A stretch of 64,000 nt of DNA from an uncultured Clostridium sp. GTDB lineage: Bacteria > Bacillota > Clostridia > TANB77 > CAG-508. Positions within the stretch are counted from its first letter, which is position 1. Each line of letters starts with the position of its first letter. The notes under the pieces were generated by a model, which was not told the origin of the DNA, ran no database searches, and saw only the letters and a list, made by a program, of their open reading frames with translations. Position numbers and translations under genes: made by a program. This document shows positions 30,920-37,946 of this stretch, in pieces. The stretch spans positions 1 to 64,000 of the forward strand of contig URZW01000005.1 of NCBI GenBank assembly GCA_900552555.1, read 5' to 3'.

Positions 30920-32239
30920 ATGAGCAAAACAGAACCAAGAACATTGGCAGGTTTTATGGAACTAATGCCAAATGAACAAATACTATTTGAACAAATAAAA
31001 CAAAAAATAGAAAAAACATATCAAAAATTTGGATTTTTACCACTAGACACACCAATACTAGAACTATCAGAAGTATTGCTTGCAAAGGCTGGTGGAGAAA
31101 CAGAAAAACAAATATACAGATTTGAAAAAGGTGATACAGACATATCAATGAGATTTGATTTAACAGTACCACTTGCAAAATATGTAGCAAAAAACTATGG
31201 AAATTTAAGTTTTCCATTTAGAAGATATCAAATTGGAAAAGTATATCGTGGAGAAAGAACGCAAAAAGGAAGATTCCGTGAATTTTATCAATGTGATATA
31301 GATATTATTGGTGATGGAGAATTAAGTGTAATTAATGATGCAGAACTACCAAGTGTTATTTATAATGTATTTAAAGAATTAGGATTTGACGATTTTACAA
31401 TAAAAATAAACAACAGAAAATTATTTAATGGTTTGTTTGAAAGTTTAAATCAAAAAGAAAATGCGGTTGAAATTCTTAGAATAATAGACAAAATAGAAAA
31501 AATAGGAAAAGAAGCTGTAATAGAAGAATTAGAAAAAATAGAAGTTCCAACAGAATCAATAAATAAAATATTAGATTTTATTGAAATTGATGGAACAACA
31601 GATGAAAAATTGCAAAAAATTGCAGATTTAAATATTGAAAATGAAGCATTTAAAACAGGACTTGAAGAACTTACAGAAGTTGTTAAATATGTAAGATTAT
31701 TTGGAATTCCAGATAGTAATTTCAAAGTTGATTTAACAATTGCTAGAGGACTTGATTATTATACAGGAACAGTTTATGAAACATTTTTAAATGAATATAG
31801 AGAACTTGGAAGTGTATGCTCTGGTGGTAGATACGAAAATTTGGCAGAACACTATACTGATAAAAAGCTACCAGGTGTTGGAATTTCAATTGGTTTAACT
31901 AGATTATTCTATAAATTAAATGAATTGAATTTAATAAATGCTGATAAAAAATCAGTTGCAGAAGTTTTAATAGTTCCTATGGTTGAAGATATGACGGTTC
32001 CTATAAAGTTAGCAAGTGATTTAAGAAAAAATGGAATTAATACAGAGATATTTTTAAATGATAAAAAATTAAAAGCTAAAATGAAATATGCTGATAAACT
32101 TGAAATTCCTTATGTTATTGTTATAGGTGAAGATGAAGTTAATTCAGGTATTGTTAAAATTAAGAATATGAAAACTGGTGAACAAATAGAAAATTCCATT
32201 GAAAATATTTCAAAATGTGATGTTTTCAAAATAAAATAA
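30920..32239 (+). CDS. hisS: Histidyl-tRNA synthetase
   Basis: Charges tRNA-His; class II dimer, cytosolic. Seen: motif 1 region with LDTPILELSEVLL, DLTVPLAKYVA, motif 2 RYQIGKVYRGERTQKGRFREF (about 100-120), the histidine-specific RGLDYYTGTVYETF (about 275-288) and CSGGRYENL, motif 3 GVGISIGLTRL, then the C-terminal anticodon-binding domain. 439 residues, standard. AGAGGAAA upstream. No T-box leader is visible. Confidence 0.95.
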   Translation: MSKTEPRTLAGFMELMPNEQILFEQIKQKIEKTYQKFGFLPLDTPILELSEVLLAKAGGETEKQIYRFEKGDTDISMRFDLTVPLAKYVAKNYGNLSFPFRRYQIGKVYRGERTQKGRFREFYQCDIDIIGDGELSVINDAELPSVIYNVFKELGFDDFTIKINNRKLFNGLFESLNQKENAVEILRIIDKIEKIGKEAVIEELEKIEVPTESINKILDFIEIDGTTDEKLQKIADLNIENEAFKTGLEELTEVVKYVRLFGIPDSNFKVDLTIARGLDYYTGTVYETFLNEYRELGSVCSGGRYENLAEHYTDKKLPGVGISIGLTRLFYKLNELNLINADKKSVAEVLIVPMVEDMTVPIKLASDLRKNGINTEIFLNDKKLKAKMKYADKLEIPYVIVIGEDEVNSGIVKIKNMKTGEQIENSIENISKCDVFKIK

Positions 32240-32249
32240 TTAAAAAATG

Positions 32250-32296
32250 TAACACAATAAATTTTATATAATTTTAATTTATTGTGTTATATCTTT
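32250..32296. terminator. Bidirectional terminator between hisS and the Crp/Fnr gene
   Basis: TAACACAATAAATT/AATTTATTGTGTTA, a perfect 14-bp stem with a 12-base loop between converging genes. Confidence 0.75.
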
Positions 32297-32334
32297 TTCG
32301 TCTATAAATTTATATAATAAATTGATGTATATCT

Positions 32335-32976
32335 TTATTTATATAAAAGAGTAATCTTATTTCCAATTTTTTTAATAAAACCCTCATCCTTTAAAGCCTT
32401 AATTTCACGCATCATAGCACTTCTATCAACACTAAGATAATCAGCCAAATCAGTTAAAGAAAAAGGAAGAATAAAAGTCTTACTTAAACTTCTAGTAGAC
32501 AAAATATTAAAATAACCACGAAGTTTTTCACGAATAGAACGCTTTGTTAAAATCTCGACTCTAGTATTTAAATCCATAACTTTATTCAAAATCAAATTAG
32601 AAAAATTTTCTGACAAGGTCTGATGAAATTTACAATTATTTCTACATTTTTGGTGTATATTATCATAATTAAAAAATAAAATTTCACAACTTTTTTTTGC
32701 TTCAACAGAAAGTTCATTATTTGTTGTAACAATGTATAAAGCTTCACCAAAAATATCGTTTTTAGTAAAATGTTCAATAATAGCTTTGTCACCATTCATA
32801 TCATACCTAACCAAATCAGCTTCGCCACTTAGAAGAATGCAGATTTGGTTTCTTTTTTGTATATATGTAGTTATTGTTTGATTTTTTTTGAAAGATTTCT
32901 TTTGAACGCTTTTGCATGTATGTGCAAAGTCTTTTAAGAATTTTTCTATGTCTTGGATATATTCCATTGTATTCAC
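32335..32976 (-). CDS. Crp/Fnr-family transcriptional regulator
   Basis: 213 residues: N-terminal cyclic-nucleotide-binding-type beta-roll (about 25-130; ICILLSGEADLVRYDMNGDK, DIFGEALYI) and a C-terminal winged helix with LTDLADYLSVDRSAMMREIKAL (about 165-187) as recognition region. Two cysteines in CRNNCKFH (about 113-120) could bind a cofactor, but the N-terminal Fnr cluster cysteines are absent. It ends convergently with hisS. The palindrome GTTGCAATTGCAAC lies about 113 bases upstream of its start and again upstream of nrdD, so it may control both itself and ribonucleotide reduction (inference). Confidence 0.85.
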   Translation of the reverse strand: MNTMEYIQDIEKFLKDFAHTCKSVQKKSFKKNQTITTYIQKRNQICILLSGEADLVRYDMNGDKAIIEHFTKNDIFGEALYIVTTNNELSVEAKKSCEILFFNYDNIHQKCRNNCKFHQTLSENFSNLILNKVMDLNTRVEILTKRSIREKLRGYFNILSTRSLSKTFILPFSLTDLADYLSVDRSAMMREIKALKDEGFIKKIGNKITLLYK

Positions 32977-33088
32977 CTCAATGTGTATATGTTATATATG
33001 CTTTTGTTCTTATATTAAATCTTTGGTGATATATCGTTTTTTATATTTTGATATTTAAACTTTATAATGCATATTATACAATAAAAAA

Positions 33089-33102
33089 GTTGCAATTGCA
33101 AC
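33089..33102. promoter_or_regulatory. Palindrome GTTGCAATTGCAAC, copy 1
   Basis: Perfect 14-bp palindrome within a longer block (AAAAA before, AAAA after) that is repeated at 34813-34826 upstream of nrdD. Candidate operator for the adjacent Crp/Fnr regulator. Confidence 0.5.
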
Positions 33103-33174
33103 AAAATTTGATAACAAACAGCAAAAACTTAATTCTTGATAAGTGAAAATACAGATAATGTATTTAATTTTTTC

Positions 33175-33203
33175 TTGCATTTAAGGCTGATTTGTAATAT
33201 AAT
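33175..33203 (+). promoter_or_regulatory. Sigma-A promoter of the 355-residue gene
   Basis: TTGCAT (33175-33180), 17 bases, TATAAT (33198-33203). Confidence 0.6.
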
Positions 33204-33349
33204 ACAAATGTAAAGGTCAATGAACCAATTTAGAAACTTTTATAAAAAAAGATTGCAAGGAGGGGCATTAGTACAAAAAAATAAAATCCTTTTTACAGGA
33301 AGAACGATACCAACATGTTAAATAAATTTATTTAAAGGAGAAAAAACAT

Positions 33350-34417
33350 ATGGAATTATATAAGGAAAAATTGGAAAATCTCAAAAAGGTAGAAAGAAGT
33401 TTGAATAAAGTTCAAAATGCTTTTGAAAAAGCAAAAAAAGACTTAGAAGAGTATGTAAAAGTAAATATAGTTTCAGAAAAATATACAATAGGTAGTAAGA
33501 AATTAAAGTATGGATATGAATTGTTTTATCCTGTTTTAAGTTTCCCAGAAGGAATAAAAATGCAGTCAGAAACATTTTGGTGTAACTATGAAGAAGAGCA
33601 TTGTGGACTAACAGGAGATGATGATGGACTAGAGGTTGTACATAATTATATATTACTAGATGAAAAACAGAATATAGAGATTAATGTAACCGAAAAATCC
33701 ACTAGAGGCAAATTGGTGTATGGTGACAATTTAGGTAATTGGCTAAAAATAAAAAATAAAATAAATGTAATGGAAGACAGGATTTGCTATGATATAAAGA
33801 TAGGAGAAATGGAATTTCATTTTACAAGAAACTTTGGAGACAATATAAAAAAATCTTTCTTAATAAATTTGTTGAAAGATAAACATATTTGTTACAAAGA
33901 TTTCAAAGAAACACCAACCTACAATAGAACTAAATTTACAAGTAGATATTGCGATAATAGACGGCTAAAAGAAGGGAAAAGAGACTGGAAGAAAATCTTG
34001 AAGAACTATCAAGATACTATAAATACTTTTTATGGTGACTTTTTTTATTATTGCGATTTTGATAAAATAATATCTGATATTGAGCAAATATTAATACAGG
34101 GAGAGTATGAAAAAAATCCAATTACAAAATTATATTATCTTAAAGAAGGATGTACGTTGATAGTATCTGTTGTAGAAAAGGATAATGATTCTCATTGTAT
34201 ATATTATGAAGATGAATTAATGATATTAGAACTTAATACTCCATTTAACAAACAAACCAATGTACAATTTGGGTATGCGGAACAAAGTTACGAGGAAAAT
34301 CTTGATATTCACGCTTTAAAAAATCAAAAAGGAGAAATAGAAACTTTAATGCTTAAGATAAAAGAGATAGATATGAATAAATCAATGAGTGTGCTAGAGA
34401 TATTTCATTTAGGATAA
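33350..34417 (+). CDS. Protein of unknown function, 355 residues
   Basis: No family recognised. The N terminus (1-38) is a charged helix likely to form a coiled coil (LENLKKVERSLNKVQNAFEK); the rest appears beta-rich and soluble, without signal peptide or membrane helices. Aromatic/cysteine-containing parts such as SETFWCNYEEEHCGLTGDDDG and FYGDFFYYCDF stand out. AAAGGAG precedes the start and the gene has its own promoter. One CGG codon (in NRRLKEG) and a single-gene unit with repeats behind it suggest accessory rather than core status. Confidence 0.55.
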   Translation: MELYKEKLENLKKVERSLNKVQNAFEKAKKDLEEYVKVNIVSEKYTIGSKKLKYGYELFYPVLSFPEGIKMQSETFWCNYEEEHCGLTGDDDGLEVVHNYILLDEKQNIEINVTEKSTRGKLVYGDNLGNWLKIKNKINVMEDRICYDIKIGEMEFHFTRNFGDNIKKSFLINLLKDKHICYKDFKETPTYNRTKFTSRYCDNRRLKEGKRDWKKILKNYQDTINTFYGDFFYYCDFDKIISDIEQILIQGEYEKNPITKLYYLKEGCTLIVSVVEKDNDSHCIYYEDELMILELNTPFNKQTNVQFGYAEQSYEENLDIHALKNQKGEIETLMLKIKEIDMNKSMSVLEIFHLG

Positions 34418-34630
34418 TGAAATCTTTTAAAGCTATCAAAGACAAGAATAAAATTTTCTAAGTAGCAAAAAGCATATAAGAAAATCCAATTATTCCATAA
34501 TAATATTCTTATGAAATATTAATGCATTTAAAAGATTGTAAAAAAATTATACACAAGATTAAAAATAATAAATAGAATAAATTAAAACACATTAAATTTT
34601 ATGATATTTATTTTCACTTAAGTGTTTTAT

Positions 34631-34673
34631 AAAAAACTGTACAATTTTCAGAAGAAAAAAGTGCAGTTTTTTT
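34631..34673 (+). terminator. Terminator-like hairpin
   Basis: AAAAAACTGTAC/GTGCAGTTTTTT (12 bp, one G-T pair), followed by TTTAT; probably ends the 355-residue gene's transcript. Confidence 0.6.
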
Positions 34674-34709
34674 ATATATTAGGAAGGTTATGCAACTTTC
34701 CTAATATAT
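34674..34709. repeat. Dispersed hairpin repeat (GTTATGCAAC type), copy 1
   Basis: ATATATTAGGAA...TTCCTAATATAT arms close on G-GTT-ATGC-AAC-T. The hairpin and the following AAATTACATTGCACAG block also occur at 46629 kb-scale position and, diverged, at 58869. Confidence 0.6.
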
Positions 34710-34812
34710 AAAATTACATTGCACAGAAAATTTATTTAATAAATTTTCGTGCACGAACAGATTTGTTCTATTGAATTAACATTGATATTATATAAAATAT
34801 TTATTAGAAAAA

Positions 34813-34826
34813 GTTGCAATTGCAAC
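34813..34826. promoter_or_regulatory. Palindrome GTTGCAATTGCAAC, copy 2, upstream of nrdD
   Basis: Identical to the palindrome upstream of the Crp/Fnr gene, including flanking A tracts; 248 bases before the nrdD start. Confidence 0.5.
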
Positions 34827-35073
34827 AAAAATATTGTAACAAAAATGTAATATTTTTCTAATCCTAGAAAATAGCGAATTTAAAAACATATTTCAAAAAT
34901 TGTGATATATGCAACAGAAAATGGAAATTATTGATATATAATAAGTATATAAAAAAAGTCGAAAATTTTAGAAAAATATTTAAAATTGATGAGCAATAAT
35001 CTAAAATTAGTCAATAAAAATTTTTGTAAAGTTTTCATGGTAATGAACTAATTAAAGTGAAAGGAACAGGAAA

Positions 35074-37200
35074 ATGAAAATTATAAAAAGAGATGGAAGA
35101 ATAGTAGATTATGACAGACAAAAAATAGCAATAGCAATAGAAAAAGCAAATAGAGATGTAACAGGTAGAGAGAAAGCAACAAAAGATGAAATAAAAGAAA
35201 TAATAGATTACATAGAAGGACTTGGAAAGAGAAGAATCTTAGTTGAAGATGTTCAAGACATAATAGAAGAAAAATTGATGGACATGGGAAAACATAAACT
35301 TGCAAAGGAATATATAGTTTATCGTTATAATAGAGCATTGGTAAGAAAATCAAACACAACAGATGAATCAATTTTGGGACTAATCAGAAATGAAAATAAA
35401 GAATTAGCAGAAGAAAACTCAAATAAAAATACAATGCTTGCATCAACACAAAGAGACTATATAGCAGGAGAAGTTTCAAGGGATTTAACAAACAGATTAT
35501 TATTACCAGAAAAAATAGTAAAGGCACATCAAAATGGAGTATTACACTTTCATGATGCAGATTATTTTGTTCAACCAATATTTAATTGTTGTTTAATCAA
35601 TATTGGTGATATGTTAGACAATGGAACTGTTATGAATGGAAAATTAATAGAAAGTCCAAAAAGCTTTCAAGTTGCATGTATAGTAATGACACAAATAATT
35701 GCATCAGTAGCAAGCAATCAATATGGTGGACAATCTGTTAGCCTTAAACATTTAGGAAAATATTTAAGAAAAAGTTACAATAAATATAAAAAACAAATTG
35801 AAGAAAAATATAAAGGAAAATTATCAGGAAGTACAATTGAAGAACTTGTTGATGCAAGAGTAAGGCACGAGCTAGAGTCAGGAGTTCAAACAATTCAATA
35901 TCAAATAAATACATTAATGACAACAAATGGTCAAACACCTTTTGTAACTTTATTTTTGCAATTAGAAGAAAATGACCCATACATAAAAGAAAATGCAATG
36001 ATAATTGAAGAAATTTTGAAACAAAGAATTCAAGGTGTAAAAAATGAAGCAGGAGTTTATGTAACACCAGCATTCCCAAAATTAGTGTATGTTTTGGATG
36101 AACACAATTGTCTAAAAGGTGGAAAATATGACTATTTAACAAGACTTGCTGTAAAATGTTCAGCAAAAAGAATGTATCCAGATTACATATCAGCAAAGAA
36201 AATGCGTGAAAATTATGAAGGCAATGTATTCAGCCCAATGGGATGTAGAAGTTTCTTATCACCTTGGAAAGATGAAAATGGAAACTACAAATTTGAAGGA
36301 AGATTTAATCAAGGTGTGGTAAGCATTAATTTACCACAAGTAGCAATAATAGCAGAGGGTGATGAAGAAAAATTCTGGAAATTATTAGATGAAAGACTAG
36401 AATTGTGTAAAGAAGCGTTAATGTGTAGACATTATGCATTGTTAGGAACATTATCAGATGTAAGCCCAATTCATTGGCAATATGGAGCAATAGCAAGACT
36501 ACAAAAAGGCGAAAAAATAGATAAATTATTATACGGTGGATATTCAACAATGTCACTTGGATATATCGGAATATATGAAATGACAAAATTAATGAAAGGG
36601 GTATCACATACAACACCAGAGGGACACGAATTTGCATTAAAAGTTATGAAACATTTGCGAGAGACAACAGATAAATGGAAAAAAGAAACGAATATCGGAT
36701 TTGCATTATATGGAACACCAGCAGAAAGTTTATGTTACAAATTTGCCAGAATAGATAAAGAAAAATTTGGAACAATTGAAGATGTAACGGACAAGGGATA
36801 TTATACAAACTCATATCATGTAGATGTAAGAGAAAAAATAGACGCATTTGAAAAATTAAAATTTGAAAGTGAATTCCAAAAAATCTCTTCAGGTGGTGCA
36901 ATTTCATATGTTGAAATACCTAATATGCAACATAATTTAATTGCATTGGAAACAGCTGTTAAATTTATTTATGACAATATTCAATATGCTGAATTTAATA
37001 CAAAATCAGATTATTGCCAAGTTTGTGGCTTTGATGGTGAAATTATTATAAATGACAATAACGAATGGGAGTGTCCAAATTGTGGTAATAAAGACCATAG
37101 TAAAATGAATGTTGTAAGACGTACTTGTGGATATTTAGGTGAGAATTTCTGGAATGCCGGCAAGACTAAAGAAATTAAGCAAAGAGTTTTACATATGTAA
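35074..37200 (+). CDS. nrdD: Anaerobic ribonucleoside-triphosphate reductase
   Basis: Class III reductase making dNTPs without oxygen by glycyl-radical chemistry. 708 residues: N-terminal ATP-cone (KIIKRDGRIVDYDRQKIAIA), the ten-stranded barrel with catalytic cysteines, a C-terminal zinc site CQVCG...CPNCG (about 650-675), and the glycyl radical loop RTCGYLGENFWNAGKTKE (about 684-701). All key parts are intact. AAAGGA precedes the start. The activase nrdG follows after a long palindrome. A palindrome shared with the Crp/Fnr gene lies upstream. Confidence 0.97.
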   Translation: MKIIKRDGRIVDYDRQKIAIAIEKANRDVTGREKATKDEIKEIIDYIEGLGKRRILVEDVQDIIEEKLMDMGKHKLAKEYIVYRYNRALVRKSNTTDESILGLIRNENKELAEENSNKNTMLASTQRDYIAGEVSRDLTNRLLLPEKIVKAHQNGVLHFHDADYFVQPIFNCCLINIGDMLDNGTVMNGKLIESPKSFQVACIVMTQIIASVASNQYGGQSVSLKHLGKYLRKSYNKYKKQIEEKYKGKLSGSTIEELVDARVRHELESGVQTIQYQINTLMTTNGQTPFVTLFLQLEENDPYIKENAMIIEEILKQRIQGVKNEAGVYVTPAFPKLVYVLDEHNCLKGGKYDYLTRLAVKCSAKRMYPDYISAKKMRENYEGNVFSPMGCRSFLSPWKDENGNYKFEGRFNQGVVSINLPQVAIIAEGDEEKFWKLLDERLELCKEALMCRHYALLGTLSDVSPIHWQYGAIARLQKGEKIDKLLYGGYSTMSLGYIGIYEMTKLMKGVSHTTPEGHEFALKVMKHLRETTDKWKKETNIGFALYGTPAESLCYKFARIDKEKFGTIEDVTDKGYYTNSYHVDVREKIDAFEKLKFESEFQKISSGGAISYVEIPNMQHNLIALETAVKFIYDNIQYAEFNTKSDYCQVCGFDGEIIINDNNEWECPNCGNKDHSKMNVVRRTCGYLGENFWNAGKTKEIKQRVLHM

Positions 37201-37229
37201 TTAGAAAGAAGGAAAGAAAAGGGAAAGAT

Positions 37230-37364
37230 GGGAAAGAGGGACGTTCCTTAAAATCCCTGCAAAAAGGGAATAGGGGACACTCTTTGTGGCAAATATTATA
37301 GATATTTTAAGGAGTGTCCCTTTTTCCCTTTTTGCAGGGATTTTAAGGAACGTCCCTCTTTCCC
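37230..37364. repeat. Long perfect palindrome between nrdD and nrdG
   Basis: Arms of 40 bases (37230-37269 and 37325-37364) are exact inverted copies, containing GGGACGTTCCTTAAAATCC and TGCAAAAAGGGA. Inside them a second inverted pair (AGGGGACACTC / GGAGTGTCCCT) extends the stem to the loop. Related in style to the GGGACGGTTCTT repeats but a different subfamily. Confidence 0.85.
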
Positions 37365-37386
37365 TTTTCCCTCTTGAGGAAGAATT

Positions 37387-37914
37387 ATGAATTATGCAGA
37401 TATAAAGAAAATAGATGTTGCAAATGGTGAGGGAGTAAGAGTTTCACTATTTGTAAGTGGATGTAATCACCATTGCAAAGGATGCTTTAATCAATGTGCT
37501 TGGGACTTTAATTATGGTGATAAATTTACAGAAAAAGAAGAACAAAAAATAATTGAATATATGGACCATGATTATATAGAGGGGCTTTCACTTTTAGGAG
37601 GAGAACCTCTTGAGCCTAAAAATCAAGAGGGGTTACTGCCATTGGTTAAAGATATAAAGAAAAAATTTCCTGATAAAAATATTTGGTGCTATACTGGATT
37701 TGATTTTGAAAAAGATGTTATGGGAAAGATGGCTCAAAAAAGTGAAACAACAAGGGAATTATTAAAATATATTGATGTTATTGTTGATGGTAAGTTTGAA
37801 GAGGATAAAAAAGATTTGAAACTTCAGTTCCGAGGTTCTTCTAATCAAAGAATTTTGGATGTAAAAGAAAGTTTGAAGAGTAGAAAAATAGTAAAAGAAG
37901 AGCAATATAGATAA
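37387..37914 (+). CDS. nrdG: Anaerobic ribonucleotide reductase activating protein
   Basis: 175-residue radical-SAM activase that installs the glycyl radical on NrdD. Cluster motif CNHHCKGC (about 28-35), followed by FNQCAWDFNYG; SLLGGEPL (about 75) is the SAM-binding GGE motif; WCYTGF and VDGKFEEDKKD follow in the family order. Length normal. GAGGAAG precedes the ATG. Separated from nrdD by a palindrome of about 135 bases, which could separate or modulate the two transcripts. Confidence 0.95.
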   Translation: MNYADIKKIDVANGEGVRVSLFVSGCNHHCKGCFNQCAWDFNYGDKFTEKEEQKIIEYMDHDYIEGLSLLGGEPLEPKNQEGLLPLVKDIKKKFPDKNIWCYTGFDFEKDVMGKMAQKSETTRELLKYIDVIVDGKFEEDKKDLKLQFRGSSNQRILDVKESLKSRKIVKEEQYR

Positions 37915-37946
37915 AAGAGATATGCATTCAACATATCTCTTATTAA
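37915..37946. terminator. Bidirectional terminator between nrdG and murT-gatD
   Basis: AAGAGATATG/CATATCTCTT, 10-bp stem and 7-base loop, flanked by A and T runs on the two strands. Confidence 0.7.

Larger units (their letters stand above)
32977..33349. other. Divergent intergenic region with palindrome and promoter
   Basis: 373 bases between the leftward Crp/Fnr gene and the rightward 355-residue gene. It contains the palindrome at 33089-33102, a TTGCAT-17-TATAAT promoter at 33175-33203, and a leader of about 140 bases with an AAGGAGGGG motif near 33257 that has no ATG behind it. No RNA class recognised. Confidence 0.5.
34418..35073. other. 656-base region with terminator, dispersed hairpins and nrdD leader
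   Basis: No gene. After an A+T-rich stretch it holds a terminator (34631-34673), a dispersed hairpin repeat (34674-34709), an adjoining palindrome (about 34720-34757, TGCAC-GAAAATTTATT type arms), the regulatory palindrome at 34813-34826 and about 240 bases of leader before nrdD without a clear sigma-A promoter. Confidence 0.55.
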
